A program made the position numbers and the translations under genes. Below are positions 28,098 through 38,654 of a stretch of DNA of 64,000 bases, one piece after another. How positions within the stretch are numbered: position 1 is the stretch's first letter; the number at the start of each line of letters is the position of its first letter. The DNA is from Comamonadaceae bacterium (GTDB lineage: Bacteria; Pseudomonadota; Gammaproteobacteria; Burkholderiales; Burkholderiaceae_C). The stretch is from positions 62,001-126,000 of the forward strand of contig CANEXF010000010.1 in the NCBI GenBank assembly GCA_947443645.1, in the 5' to 3' direction. Under the pieces are notes generated by a model that ran no database searches, was not told where the DNA came from, and saw only the letters and a list, made by a program, of their open reading frames with translations.

Positions 28098-28583
28098 ATG
28101 GCTTTGAGCGTCAACCCATCCGATCTTCTGCGACAGCTGTTGCTGTCATCCGTCATGAGCACGCTGGCATTTATTTTGCCTGCGCAGGCTCAGGACGCTG
28201 CGCAAATGAACCTGCAACGCGCCCTACTCTCGGCTGGCATGCATCAAATTGACACGCAGCTCGCGTTGACGCAGGAACAACGCCAGATCGGGCTGATGTT
28301 CCGCAAAGAAATGCCGCAACACGAGGGCATGTTATTTGTATTCGAACAGGCCGCGGTGCAATGCTTCTGGATGAAAAACACCGTGCTGCCGCTGACAGCC
28401 GCATTTGTTGCAGACGACGGCAGCATCGTCAATCTGGCCGACATGAAACCGCAGACGACCGATTCACACTGCTCGGCCAAGCCGGTGCGCTATGTGCTGG
28501 AAATGAATCAAGGCTGGTTCGCTAAAAAAGGCATCAAGGCCGGTAGCAAGCTTCAGGGCATGCCATTTCAAGCTCAGCGCTAG
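28098..28583 (+). CDS. DUF192 family secreted protein
   Basis: This is a 161-aa DUF192 protein from the ATG at 28098 (MALSVNPSD); the ORF-track start 21 codons earlier is less likely. A hydrophobic N-terminus ending FILPAQAQ looks like a signal peptide. The DUF192 core shows RQIGLMFRKEMPQHEGMLFVF, CFWMKNTVLPL, AFVADDGSIV and a C-terminal VRYVLEMNQGWFAKKGI. The biochemical role is not established. It converges with sodB across a shared terminator. Confidence 0.88.
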   Translation: MALSVNPSDLLRQLLLSSVMSTLAFILPAQAQDAAQMNLQRALLSAGMHQIDTQLALTQEQRQIGLMFRKEMPQHEGMLFVFEQAAVQCFWMKNTVLPLTAAFVADDGSIVNLADMKPQTTDSHCSAKPVRYVLEMNQGWFAKKGIKAGSKLQGMPFQAQR

Positions 28584-28609
28584 CCCTCTAGGCAAGTTGC
28601 AATTTGCAT

Positions 28610-28640
28610 AAAAAAAGCCGACTTAACAGTCGGCTTTTTT
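28610..28640. terminator. Bidirectional terminator between the DUF192 gene and sodB
   Basis: AAAAAAGCCGACT TAAC AGTCGGCTTTTTT is a symmetric 9-bp GC stem flanked by A and T runs. It can end both convergent genes. Confidence 0.92.
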
Positions 28641-28665
28641 GTGCGCATGGGCGCGCCGTGTTTAA

Positions 28666-29247
28666 TCAGGCGAAATTGGCTTCAGCAAAGCTCCAGTTGA
28701 CCAGGTTCGACAAAAAGGTTTCGACGAACTTTGGACGCTGGTTGCGGTAGTCAATGTAGTAAGCGTGCTCCCACACGTCCACGGTCATCAGCGCCTTGTC
28801 GGCAGTGGTCAATGGCGTGCCTGCTGGGCCGGTGTTGACGATGTCAACCGAGCCGTCGGCCTTCTTGACAAGCCAGGTCCAACCAGAGCCAAAATTGCCG
28901 ACCGCAGATTTGACAAAGGCTTCCTTGAAAGCTGCGTAAGAGCCAAATTTGGCATTGATGGCTGCAGCCAAGGGGCCGCTAGGCTCACCGCCGCCAGCAG
29001 GCTTCATGCAACTCCAGAAAAACGTATGGTTCCAGACCTGAGCCGCGTTGTTGTAAACACCACCACTGGATTTCTTGACGATTTCTTCCAGGGTCATAGC
29101 CTCAAACTCAGTGCCTTTTTGCAGGTTGTTGAGGTTGACGACATAAGCATTGTGGTGCTTGCCATGGTGATACTCAAAGGTTTCCTGGCTGTAATACGGC
29201 ACGAGCGCATCAATGGCGTAGGGAAGTGGCGGCAATTGGTGTTCCAT
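28666..29247 (-). CDS. sodB: Superoxide dismutase (Fe type)
   Basis: This 193-aa Fe/Mn-family SOD disproportionates superoxide in the cytoplasm. It has N-terminal [20 protein letters not shown] and [12 protein letters not shown] (metal His), QVWNHTFFW (second His), and the C-terminal [19 protein letters not shown] (Asp and His ligands). FGSGWTWLV and the length match FeSOD. xseA lies upstream on the same strand with a 57-nt gap. Confidence 0.96.
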   Translation of the reverse strand: MEHQLPPLPYAIDALVPYYSQETFEYHHGKHHNAYVVNLNNLQKGTEFEAMTLEEIVKKSSGGVYNNAAQVWNHTFFWSCMKPAGGGEPSGPLAAAINAKFGSYAAFKEAFVKSAVGNFGSGWTWLVKKADGSVDIVNTGPAGTPLTTADKALMTVDVWEHAYYIDYRNQRPKFVETFLSNLVNWSFAEANFA

Positions 29248-29304
29248 GATTTTTCCTTGGTGGGTACGTTGTAATTGGAGAACTGTCGAATGTTATTGTA
29301 AAAA

Positions 29305-30624
29305 CTAAATAAGTCGCGGTGCGCAGACGGTCAAATCGACCTCGCCATCGACGAGGGTAGCTCGAACAGGCTGCCCGGTACGGGTCTGCTTGACGCTGGT
29401 GATGGCCCGTCCTTGGTCGTCAGTCAACCAGGCGTAACCCCGCTGCAAGACCAGACGGGGATTGAGAAGCTCCAGCCGCAACTGGGCATGGCCTAAACGT
29501 AATGTCTGTTTTTGAACTGCCCCGGCGATCGCTTTGGGAAACCGGGACTCCACCGCCTGCAATTGGCTTGTCATGCGCTGCAAAGCGGTCAGTCTCGCGT
29601 GCTGCAGCTGCTGCGCGTGGGACGCGAGCCGCGCCTGCTGGCGGATCACAAAGTGCGAGGGCCGGCTAAAGCGCGAGGCCGCCAGATCAAGTCGCTGACT
29701 GCAGGACTGCAACTGCCTGTCAACACCGTTTTGAATGCGTGAAAAAATCAAACCCAGCGTATCCAACCAGACAGATTGAGGCTGCGCGCACAGTTCTGCC
29801 GCGGCCGTTGGCGTAGGCGCACGCACATCGGCACAGAAATCAGCTATTGTGAAATCGGTCTCATGCCCGACACCACAGACGATAGGTATGGGCGAGGCCA
29901 CGATGGCGCGGGCGAGCTGCTCATCGTTGAAGGCCCACAAGTCCTCCATGGCGCCGCCTCCGCGAACCAGCAGCAAGACATCGACTTCCTTGCGCTCAAA
30001 GGCCTTGAGCAAGGCCGCTCGCAGCCCACCAGCAGCCTGCGCGCCTTGCACACTGGCGGGGTAAATCACCACGGGAATATGCGGTGCACGGCGTTGCAAA
30101 GCCGTCACGACGTCATGCAGCGCGGCAGCGCCCAGGGAAGTCACCACGCCGATCGCCTTGGGCAGCATAGGCAAAGCCCGTTTTCGACCCACGGCAAACA
30201 GGCCCTCGGCCTCCAGTTTGACTTTCAACTGCAGAAACTGCTCAAACAAACTGCCCTGCCCGGCCTGTCGCATGGACTCGACCACCAGCTGCAATTCGCC
30301 GCGCGGGTCATAAACACCCAGTCTTCCGCGAAGTTCCACCAACTGACCATCGCGCACGGGAAAGTCCAGCAGGGAGGCGGCCCGGCGAAACATCGCGCAG
30401 CGAATCTGCCCCTGGTCGTCTTTCAGCGAAAAATAGCAATGTCCGCTGGCCGCGCGTGAAAAGCCGGAAATCTCGCCTTGAACGGCCACAGGGTTAAAAC
30501 GCGCTTCCAGGCTGTCGGCAATCGCCCTGAGCAAGGAGCCGACCGGCCAGACGCGCACGCCAGTCGACTCGCCATCGCGAACCCTCGCGCTCGGGCGGAG
30601 CTGCCCATCAGCGGCATCAAACAT
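29305..30624 (-). CDS. xseA: Exodeoxyribonuclease VII large subunit
   Basis: XseA with XseB degrades single-stranded DNA into oligonucleotides in repair. The N-terminal OB-fold (VWPVGSLLRAIADSLEARFNPVAVQGEISGF) is followed by the catalytic domain (KAIGVVTSLGAAALHDV, DVLLLVRGGGAMEDLWAFNDE, VGHETDFTIADFCADVRAPTPTAAAEL) and a helical C-terminal segment. I start at the ATG at 30624 (MFDAADGQLRPS), 439 aa; the ORF-track start at 30678 adds a Cys-rich lead unlike the family. xseB is not in the window. Confidence 0.94.
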   Translation of the reverse strand: MFDAADGQLRPSARVRDGESTGVRVWPVGSLLRAIADSLEARFNPVAVQGEISGFSRAASGHCYFSLKDDQGQIRCAMFRRAASLLDFPVRDGQLVELRGRLGVYDPRGELQLVVESMRQAGQGSLFEQFLQLKVKLEAEGLFAVGRKRALPMLPKAIGVVTSLGAAALHDVVTALQRRAPHIPVVIYPASVQGAQAAGGLRAALLKAFERKEVDVLLLVRGGGAMEDLWAFNDEQLARAIVASPIPIVCGVGHETDFTIADFCADVRAPTPTAAAELCAQPQSVWLDTLGLIFSRIQNGVDRQLQSCSQRLDLAASRFSRPSHFVIRQQARLASHAQQLQHARLTALQRMTSQLQAVESRFPKAIAGAVQKQTLRLGHAQLRLELLNPRLVLQRGYAWLTDDQGRAITSVKQTRTGQPVRATLVDGEVDLTVCAPRLI

Positions 30625-30791
30625 GGGCACACCGCCAAAAAGCCACAGCGCATGGCAACGAGTGCAGGGACTGAACATACATGTAAATCATCGATCTTGG
30701 GTTTCCAACTTCTGCTCAAAATTTCATCGTTTTGTCGTGTTCCAGCGCAGGATAGGCCTCGCGGCTGATAGCTCGGAACTTGCCCACAAAG

Positions 30792-30810
30792 TTATCCACA
30801 GCTTCTGTGG
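30792..30810. promoter_or_regulatory. DnaA-box sequence within a perfect inverted repeat
   Basis: TTATCCACA at 30792-30800 matches the DnaA-box consensus TTATNCACA, and CCACAG CTT CTGTGG is a perfect 6-bp palindrome over its right half. It lies in the divergent gap between xseA and exbB. A single box is not an origin; it could be a regulatory site or chance. Confidence 0.4.
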
Positions 30811-30950
30811 GGTATTGTGAACCGAGGCGAGTGCGACTCAGGCAGCTTGGCTTTATGCGACTTGGTACCACCATCGGGCTGGCTAAACCGCCAATGCGTC
30901 CGGGCCGGTGGGACATAATCCGGTTCAATTTACTCGCCGGGAGATGCTTT

Positions 30951-31577
30951 TTGTTTTCCATCATACAAGCCGCAGGCTGGCCCATCTGGCCTCTGGTCGC
31001 GTGCTCCATCCTTGCGCTAGCGCTGGTGATCGAACGTTTTAGCAGCCTGAAAATCCGCAAAGTAGCGCCGCCCAAGCTGGTTGACGAGGCCATAACGGTT
31101 TCCCGCAACGCCCCGCCCGCGCCCGACGTCGTTGAGCAACTGGAGCAAAACTCGGTTTTAGGCGAGGTTCTGGCGAGTGGCTTTCGGGCGCTAAATGCCA
31201 ATCCGCGCCTGAGCGAAGACGATTTGCGCTCCACGCTTGAAGGCGCCGGCAGGCAGGCCGCGCACAAGCTCGAACGCTATCTTTCTGCCCTGGCCACGAT
31301 CGCTTCGGCCGCCCCGCTGCTGGGACTGCTCGGTACGGTCATTGGCATGATAGATATTTTTGGTTCCCAAGCGGGCAGCGGCTCGGTGGGCGGCAATCCG
31401 GCGCAACTGGCGCAAGGTATTTCCATGGCGCTTTACAACACGGCCTTTGGCTTGATTGTGGCCATCCCTTCGTTGATTTTCTGGCGTTATTTCCGTGCCC
31501 GCGTTGACTGGTATCTGCTGACCATGGAGCTGGCTTCCGAGCGCTTTGCGCGTCATCTGAACACTTTGCGGAAATGA
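30951..31577 (+). CDS. exbB: MotA/TolQ/ExbB proton channel family protein
   Basis: This 208-aa inner-membrane proton-channel subunit works with the ExbD-like protein encoded downstream. I start at TTG 30951 (LFSIIQAAGWPIWPLV), with GGGAGA 7 nt upstream; the ORF-track start 57 codons earlier lacks family similarity. There are three TM segments: near the N-terminus, and around ATIASAAPLLGLLGTVIGMI and GISMALYNTAFGLIVAIPSLIFW, the conserved MotA_ExbB blocks. The pair uses proton motive force to energise a TonB-type system. The stop codon lies inside a GC-rich repeat. lpxK follows, a common betaproteobacterial order. Confidence 0.93.
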   Translation: MFSIIQAAGWPIWPLVACSILALALVIERFSSLKIRKVAPPKLVDEAITVSRNAPPAPDVVEQLEQNSVLGEVLASGFRALNANPRLSEDDLRSTLEGAGRQAAHKLERYLSALATIASAAPLLGLLGTVIGMIDIFGSQAGSGSVGGNPAQLAQGISMALYNTAFGLIVAIPSLIFWRYFRARVDWYLLTMELASERFARHLNTLRK

Positions 31578-31735
31578 CCCCCACGCTCGTCGCTTCGCGT
31601 ACTTCGCTGCCCCCCAAGGGGGCTGAACTTGCTCGGGGCGGCCCTTCGCTGCGTTCGATGACCCCCACGCTCGTCGCTTCGCGTACTTCGCTGCGTTCGC
31701 TGGCTTTCGTATTCGCCGCTACACACGCATCGAGG
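31575..31735. repeat. GC-rich direct repeats with a perfect hairpin
   Basis: A 36-bp unit beginning TGACCCCCACGCTCGTCGC occurs at 31575-31610 and again, unchanged, at 31659-31694. Between them GCCCCC CAA GGGGGC forms a hairpin. The first copy supplies the exbB stop codon. Its reverse complement (GGGGGGCAGCGA...GAGCGTGGGGG) resembles the end of the 105-bp repeat unit at 10.5 kb, so the two belong to one family. Confidence 0.9.
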
Positions 31736-31743
31736 AGCCTGCC

Positions 31744-32175
31744 ATGAACTTTCGCCAAGGTTCGCGCGATGAACCAGAGATCAACCTGATTCCGTTTATC
31801 GATGTCTTGCTGGTCGTGCTGATCTTCTTGATGCTGTCGACCACCTACAGCAAATTTACAGAACTCCAGATCAAGCTGCCCCTGGCAGACGCTGAGCAGC
31901 AGCGCGACTACCCCAAGGAAGTCATTGTTGCAGTCAGCAGCGATGGCCGCTACGTGATCAACCGGGTCGCAGTAGACGGGCGCAGCATTGATGCCGTGGG
32001 CGAGGCCTTGATCAAGGCCAGCAAGGCGGGCAAGGACAGCGTCGTGGTGATCAGCGCGGACGCCAGCGCCAGCCACCAGTCGGTGATCACGGTCATGGAG
32101 GCGGCCAGGCGCGTTGGCCTGACCCAAATCACCTTTGCAACGCAAAGCGCGGCCCAATCTGGCGCTCGCCGCTAG
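31744..32175 (+). CDS. exbD: Biopolymer transport protein ExbD/TolR family
   Basis: This 143-aa partner of the ExbB-like channel has a short cytoplasmic N-terminus, one TM helix with the essential proton-carrying Asp (EINLIPFIDVLLVVLIFLML), and a periplasmic domain. The two genes are separated only by the GC-rich repeat (166 bp). The neighbouring lpxK, kdsB and adk make this an envelope and housekeeping block; whether it serves TonB or a Tol-like role cannot be decided. Confidence 0.94.
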   Translation: MNFRQGSRDEPEINLIPFIDVLLVVLIFLMLSTTYSKFTELQIKLPLADAEQQRDYPKEVIVAVSSDGRYVINRVAVDGRSIDAVGEALIKASKAGKDSVVVISADASASHQSVITVMEAARRVGLTQITFATQSAAQSGARR

Positions 32176-32199
32176 CAACGGCGCAACGGACTGCATATC

Positions 32200-33261
32200 T
32201 TGGCCAACACTGTGCATGGCAACAGTCGTCTGAAAACCGCCGTGCAGCGAGCCTGGCTGGATCGCGGCTGGCCAGCCAGACTGATGTGGCCAGTCTCATG
32301 GGTTCATGGCCATGTCGTGCGGGCGCGGCGTTCGCTCTTTCAAGCCGGGATACTCCGGTCTGAAGCCGTGTCCGTACCCGTGATCGTGGTGGGCAATGTG
32401 GTCGCCGGTGGCGCAGGCAAAACACCCTTGGTGATGGCCTTGGTGCGGCATTTTCAGGGTCGTGGACTGCGCGTCGGCGTGGTCTCGCGCGGCTATGGAC
32501 GCGCCAGCCAGGCCTGCCAGGAAGTCCTTGCCGACACCCCGGTTTCACAGTCTGGTGACGAGCCAGCGCTTATAAGACGGGCGACAGGCGCTCCTGTTTT
32601 CGTAGCAAACAGACGCGTCGAGGCAGCCCGGGCTTTGCTCCTGGCCCACCCTGGAACCCAAGTGCTGGTCTGCGACGACGGGCTACAGCACTATGCACTG
32701 GCCCGTGACATCGAAATTGCCGTGTTTGACGACAAAGGCGTGGGCAACGGCTGGCTGCTGCCCGCCGGCCCGCTTAGAGAACCCTGGCCGGAGCGGTTGC
32801 ACAGCGGCATCAAGCTCGTGCTGCATACCGGACAGACGCCGGCGTTTGACGGCTACACATCGACCCGGCGACTGGCAGACCATGCCGTAGACGCACAGGG
32901 CCAGCAACTGGCTTTGAGCAGTCTGCACGGACAGGCCCTGGTCGCGGTCGCGGCCATCGCCAACCCGGAGGCGTTTTTCAGCATGCTGCGCGCACGCGGC
33001 TTGCGACTTTCCCAGACCATCAGCCGGCCAGACCACGACGACTTTGCAGACTTCGAACTGCAAGCCGCGCCAGCAACGACCGTGCTTTGCACTGAAAAAG
33101 ACGCGCTCAAGCTTTTCAGTCTGCCGTCCATGGCCGGACTTCGCGTAGTTGCAGTACCGCTGGAGTTTTCACCCGAGCCAGGCTTTCTGGCTGCTGTCGA
33201 TGAACTGCTGGCGCCACTGCTTTCTCAATTACCATCGCACCATGGATACAAAACTGCTTGA
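32200..33261 (+). CDS. lpxK: Tetraacyldisaccharide 4'-kinase LpxK
   Basis: LpxK phosphorylates the 4' position of the lipid A disaccharide at the inner membrane. This 353-aa protein has the Walker A loop [28 protein letters not shown] and the Asp-rich [19 protein letters not shown]. The ORF-track start is TTG 32200; GTG 32212 is an alternative. The 3' end overlaps trm112 by 20 bp. With msbA, kdsB and the core glycosyltransferases it rounds out the LPS machinery of the window. Confidence 0.95.
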   Translation: MANTVHGNSRLKTAVQRAWLDRGWPARLMWPVSWVHGHVVRARRSLFQAGILRSEAVSVPVIVVGNVVAGGAGKTPLVMALVRHFQGRGLRVGVVSRGYGRASQACQEVLADTPVSQSGDEPALIRRATGAPVFVANRRVEAARALLLAHPGTQVLVCDDGLQHYALARDIEIAVFDDKGVGNGWLLPAGPLREPWPERLHSGIKLVLHTGQTPAFDGYTSTRRLADHAVDAQGQQLALSSLHGQALVAVAAIANPEAFFSMLRARGLRLSQTISRPDHDDFADFELQAAPATTVLCTEKDALKLFSLPSMAGLRVVAVPLEFSPEPGFLAAVDELLAPLLSQLPSHHGYKTA

Positions 33262-33424
33262 ACTGCTGGTCTGCCCCGTCACCAAAGGCCCGCTGGTCTA
33301 TGACCGTGAAAAACAGGAGCTCATATCCCGCAGCGCCCGTCTGGCCTATCCCATTCATGACGGCTTGCCGGTGATGCTGGAGACCGAAGCGCGAACCCTG
33401 AGCGACGAAGAACTCGGCCTGTGA
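33242..33424 (+). CDS. Trm112 family protein
   Basis: This 60-aa protein starts at the ATG at 33242 ([18 protein letters not shown]), overlapping the lpxK end; the ORF-track start at 33149 lies deep in lpxK. It has the YcaR/Trm112 fold signature: [33 protein letters not shown]. Only one Cys of the zinc pair remains. Homologues activate methyltransferases in eukaryotes; bacterial roles are less clear. It sits between lpxK and kdsB, a conserved arrangement. Confidence 0.92.
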   Translation: MDTKLLELLVCPVTKGPLVYDREKQELISRSARLAYPIHDGLPVMLETEARTLSDEELGL

Positions 33425-33446
33425 TTTTCACGGCGATGCAGCTGGC

Positions 33447-34202
33447 ATGAGCTTTACTGTCCTGATTCCGGCGCGCCTGGCCTCCACGCGCCTGCCCAAC
33501 AAACCCTTGGCCGACATTGGCGGCGCACCCATGGTGGTGCGGGTCGCGCAGCGCGCAGCGATGAGCGGCGCCGAACACGTCGTGGTTGCCACGGACAGCC
33601 CGGAAGTCATCGCGCGATGCGCCGACTTTGGCATCGCATCCGTCCTGACGCGCGCCGATCACCCAAGCGGCAGCGACCGGCTCGCCGAAGCCTGCGGCAT
33701 TCTGGGTCTGGCCGATGATGCGCTGGTCGTCAATGTGCAAGGCGACGAGCCGCTGATAGATCCCGCGCTGATTGACGCTGTCGCACGGCTGCTGTCAAGC
33801 CGCGCTGACTGCAGCATGAGCACGGCCGCTCACCCGATTGAGGAACTCGCAGACTTGCTGAACCCGAATGTCGTCAAGGTCGTGCTCGATGCGCGCCAGA
33901 CCGCGCTTTATTTCAGCCGCTCGCCGATACCCGCGGCACGCGACTTTGCGGGCCAGGCCTGGTGGAAAACTTCAAACCTGCCCAAGCCGCTGCGTCATGT
34001 GGGCCTTTACGCTTACCGCGTGGGTTTTTTGAGGCAGTTTCCAGGCCTGCCGCAGGCTCCCATGGAGCAGCTGGAGTCGCTTGAGCAACTCAGAGCCCTG
34101 TGGCACGGTCACCGCATTGCGGTTCACATCACCGACCGCGCGCCCGGTCTTGGCGTCGATACGCCAGAAGATTTGATACAAGCGCGAAAACTGTTTTCCT
34201 AG
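33447..34202 (+). CDS. kdsB: 3-deoxy-manno-octulosonate cytidylyltransferase
   Basis: KdsB activates Kdo as CMP-Kdo for LPS inner-core synthesis. This 251-aa protein shows [33 protein letters not shown], the nucleotide-binding [12 protein letters not shown] and [12 protein letters not shown], then [12 protein letters not shown]. It follows trm112 by 22 nt. A 193-bp gap to adk has no obvious gene and presumably contains the adk promoter. Confidence 0.96.
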   Translation: MSFTVLIPARLASTRLPNKPLADIGGAPMVVRVAQRAAMSGAEHVVVATDSPEVIARCADFGIASVLTRADHPSGSDRLAEACGILGLADDALVVNVQGDEPLIDPALIDAVARLLSSRADCSMSTAAHPIEELADLLNPNVVKVVLDARQTALYFSRSPIPAARDFAGQAWWKTSNLPKPLRHVGLYAYRVGFLRQFPGLPQAPMEQLESLEQLRALWHGHRIAVHITDRAPGLGVDTPEDLIQARKLFS

Positions 34203-34332
34203 CCTTGCTTGACCGCCAGCTTGCCGATGTAAGCTTCACGCCAAGAGCTGCATGCTATCCTTGGAAAAACGGTTGCGGCGCAGCTGCGTGCTGCCCATTC
34301 TTGACCAAGAAAGTGCAGTAAGACTGAGCTGA

Positions 34333-36011
<1,679 letters not shown>

Positions 36012-36040
36012 AAATAAATTGACTTGCGCTTGGTAAAAAA

Positions 36041-36056
36041 CTGGATGAAAATACAG
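36041..36056. promoter_or_regulatory. LexA (SOS) box 1
   Basis: CTGGATGAAAATACAG fits CTG-N10-CAG, with the right half ATACAG matching consensus. It overlaps a plausible -10 (GAAAAT at 36047) 17 bp after TTGCGC (36024), so binding would block lexA transcription. Confidence 0.85.
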
Positions 36057-36059
36057 CTA

Positions 36060-36075
36060 CTGGTTATTAAAACAG
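36060..36075. promoter_or_regulatory. LexA (SOS) box 2
   Basis: CTGGTTATTAAAACAG is a second CTG-N10-CAG site, 3 bp from box 1 and about 110 nt before the lexA start codon. Tandem boxes at lexA promoters are a known autoregulatory layout. Confidence 0.8.
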
Positions 36076-36185
36076 TTGTCGGCGTTGTTGAAGCCATCAG
36101 AATTTGGACCGCGCCTTGCGCCTACAACATCAACTGAAACGCTGTCGGGCCCTGTGTTTGCAAAGACCTCCAAGGAGTTTTCACC

Positions 36186-36890
36186 ATGAGCACTTTGAAT
36201 CATTTTTCCAATATGTCTTCTGAAAACCCCAAGCTCACGGCGCGCCAACAACAGATTCTCGAACTGATTCAAAGCGCGATCTCGCGTACAGGTGCACCAC
36301 CCACACGGGCAGAAATTGCCACCGAACTGGGCTTTCGCTCGGCCAACGCGGCAGAAGAACACCTGCAGGCGCTCGCGCGCAAAGGCGTTATCGAACTGGT
36401 CAGCGGTACGTCGCGCGGCATACGCCTGCGCAGCGACACGCTGCGCTCACTCAATGAGTCACGCATCAAACAATTCTCCCTGCCCTTGCAAAGCCTGTCC
36501 CAGCTGGTCCTGCCACTAATCGGCCGGGTCGCAGCCGGCAGCCCTATTCTCGCGCAGGAGCATATCGAGCAGACTTACTGCTTTGAAAGCAGCCTGTTCC
36601 AGCAGCAACCCGACTATCTGCTCAAGGTTCGCGGCATGAGTATGCGCGACGTCGGCATCATGGACGGCGACCTGCTGGCGGTCAAGCAGATCAAGGAAGC
36701 CAAAAATGGCCAAATTGTGGTGGCACGTCTGGGCGACGAAGTGACGGTCAAACGCTTTCGGCGTACCAAGCAGCTGATAGAGCTGCTGCCGGAAAACCCA
36801 GACTTCAAAACCATTGTGGTTGACCCCGGTGAGCCCTTCGAACTTGAAGGCCTTGCGGTCGGATTGATCCGCAACACCATGCTGAACTAG
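36186..36890 (+). CDS. lexA: SOS repressor LexA
   Basis: This 234-aa LexA has an N-terminal winged helix ([51 protein letters not shown]), the self-cleavage Ala-Gly in [10 protein letters not shown], catalytic Ser in [13 protein letters not shown] and Lys in VTVKRF. Cleavage stimulated by RecA derepresses SOS genes. An internal ATG (MSSENPKL) nine codons in could be the true start. A ribosome-binding site AAGGAG precedes the listed ATG. Two LexA boxes upstream indicate autoregulation. Confidence 0.97.
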   Translation: MSTLNHFSNMSSENPKLTARQQQILELIQSAISRTGAPPTRAEIATELGFRSANAAEEHLQALARKGVIELVSGTSRGIRLRSDTLRSLNESRIKQFSLPLQSLSQLVLPLIGRVAAGSPILAQEHIEQTYCFESSLFQQQPDYLLKVRGMSMRDVGIMDGDLLAVKQIKEAKNGQIVVARLGDEVTVKRFRRTKQLIELLPENPDFKTIVVDPGEPFELEGLAVGLIRNTMLN

Positions 36891-37017
36891 CAATCGAGGC
36901 CGCACAACAGGTGGCGGGCGTTTGGCAATCACATTGGCCAACACCCTGATGCGCGGCTTTCACGGCTAACAAGCCATTTTCAATCCTGCCTATGTAAACC
37001 TCTTTCAGGAGTTCATC

Positions 37018-37359
37018 ATGGGAATAGTCAGTTTTTCACCTCTTGCTTTGCGTGCGCCCGCCTTGTCGGTTCTGCTCGCGCCGGTTCAGTCACTGCTCGC
37101 CTTGTTTGTCCCCAGCGCATCGGCATCCGGCCACGTCGGCAGAAGCCTGCAACTGCCAACCAGCAGCAAAAACAAGGCCTGCAGCGTGACACAACCAGCA
37201 GCGCGCACAGCGCCTAGCCGACTCAAGATCGTCAGGGAATATGAGGCTGGTGTGGGACCCACCTGCGCGGGGCGCATGGTTATCTCGGGCCGCATGGCAG
37301 ATGTTTGCGCTGAACTCGACCGCATGGCGCAACGAGAATCAGCCAGTCTTTCGAACTGA
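37018..37359 (+). CDS. Small hypothetical secreted protein downstream of lexA
   Basis: This 113-aa protein has a good ribosome-binding site (CAGGAGTTCATC-ATG). Its N-terminal ~38 residues look like a signal peptide (hydrophobic LSVLLAPVQSLLALFV, then SASASG). The mature part has three Cys and a C-terminal block GPTCAGRMVISGRMADVCAELDRM, which I believe recurs in Comamonadaceae next to lexA. No domain is recognised. It lies 127 nt after lexA and could be co-transcribed under SOS control. A terminator follows. Confidence 0.75.
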   Translation: MGIVSFSPLALRAPALSVLLAPVQSLLALFVPSASASGHVGRSLQLPTSSKNKACSVTQPAARTAPSRLKIVREYEAGVGPTCAGRMVISGRMADVCAELDRMAQRESASLSN

Positions 37360-37384
37360 TATCGATTGTTCAGCGTGTGGGATC

Positions 37385-37408
37385 ACCGGGCTAAAGCCCG
37401 GTTGTTTT
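37385..37408 (+). terminator. Rho-independent terminator after the lexA-linked gene
   Basis: ACCGGGC TAAA GCCCGGT perfect 7-bp stem followed by TGTTTT, 26 nt past the stop codon. Confidence 0.8.
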
Positions 37409-37535
37409 ACCTCAGGTCCGAGCGCAATCCAGCGTCAGAAACCGTGCGCGACGGCTCCCGATGAGCGCTGCCAATAAGTGCTGATTCAAAAATTCAGCTC
37501 TGACGAATCGAAAAACTTGCAGGCACAATACTCGG

Positions 37536-38543
37536 ATGAATATTGTGATCCTCGACGACTACCAGGACGCGGTGCGAAAACTGGCCTGCGCTGCCAAGCT
37601 CGATGCCTATCCTGCCAAGGTCTATACCAACACGGTCAAGGGCATAGGCCAACTTTCGGTCAGGCTGAAGGACGCTGATGTGATTGTGCTGATCCGGGAA
37701 AGAACCCATCTGCACCGCCAGCTGATAGAAAAATTACCCAAGCTCAAAATGATTGCCCAAACCGGGCGTGTCGGCTCGCATATTGATATAGGTGCCTGCA
37801 CGGAACGCGGCGTTGTGGTGGCAGAAGGCACAGGCTCCTCCACCGCACCCGCTGAGCTGACATGGGCCCTGATCATGGCCGCCATGCGCCGGATTCCACA
37901 CTACGTTTCGCATCTCAAGCACGGCGCCTGGCAACAAGCGGGCCTCAAGTCCAGCGCCATGCCCGCCAATTTCGGCCTGGGTACCGTGCTCAAAGGCAAG
38001 ACGCTAGGCATCTGGAGCTACGGAAAAATTGGGCAAATCGTGGCCGGCTATGGCCGCGCCTTCGGCATGAACGTGCTGATTTGGGGCAGCGAAACCTCGC
38101 GGGAACGCGCGACTGCAGATGGCTTTGAAGTGGCCGCCAGCAAGGCTGATTTTTTTGCACAAAGCGACGTTCTGAGCCTGCATCTTCGCCTGAACGATGA
38201 CACCCGCAGCCTGGTCACGCTGGAAGACCTTCTGAGCATGAAGCCGACAGCACTGCTGGTCAACACTTCGCGGGCTGAGTTGATAGAGCCAGAGGCCTTG
38301 ATCGCCGCGCTGAACCGAGGTCGTCCTGGAATGGGCGCGGTGGATGTGTTTGAGTCAGAACCGATTTTGCAAGGTCATGCGCTGCTCAGACTGGAAAACT
38401 GCATTTGCACGCCGCACATCGGTTACGTTGAACTGGACAACTACGAGAACTATTTCGGTGCAGCGTTCGACAACGTCATCAACTTTATCAAAGGCACGCC
38501 CACAAACATCGTCAACCCTGGCGCCCTTCAGGTCAGGCGCTGA
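37536..38543 (+). CDS. D-2-hydroxyacid dehydrogenase family protein
   Basis: This 335-aa NAD-dependent dehydrogenase of the phosphoglycerate dehydrogenase/D-lactate dehydrogenase superfamily has catalytic Arg in IAQTGRVGSHID, a Rossmann block KGKTLGIWSYGKIGQIVAGYGRAFGMNV, Glu region NTSRAELIEPEAL and catalytic His in CTPHIGYVELDNYE. GIWSYGKIG replaces the usual GlGxxG with a Ser-Tyr, as in a subset of these proteins. The substrate is not predictable; the gene stands alone. Confidence 0.9.
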   Translation: MNIVILDDYQDAVRKLACAAKLDAYPAKVYTNTVKGIGQLSVRLKDADVIVLIRERTHLHRQLIEKLPKLKMIAQTGRVGSHIDIGACTERGVVVAEGTGSSTAPAELTWALIMAAMRRIPHYVSHLKHGAWQQAGLKSSAMPANFGLGTVLKGKTLGIWSYGKIGQIVAGYGRAFGMNVLIWGSETSRERATADGFEVAASKADFFAQSDVLSLHLRLNDDTRSLVTLEDLLSMKPTALLVNTSRAELIEPEALIAALNRGRPGMGAVDVFESEPILQGHALLRLENCICTPHIGYVELDNYENYFGAAFDNVINFIKGTPTNIVNPGALQVRR

Positions 38544-38654
38544 TCAGATAGCCCGGCGGTTTCAATGCTGTGCTGACTTTAGCCGTTGACATGAACCACC
38601 GACTTTGCCTGACGACTCCCGGCTATGGCCACAAGACCTGCAGCCAGGCTCGCG

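Noticed and set aside
30792-30800. Replication origin
   Set aside because: Only one DnaA box, no AT-rich unwinding region, and no dnaA, dnaN or gyrB nearby.
37018-37359. SulA homologue after lexA
   Set aside because: The protein has an apparent signal peptide and no SulA-like sequence; only the position is suggestive.
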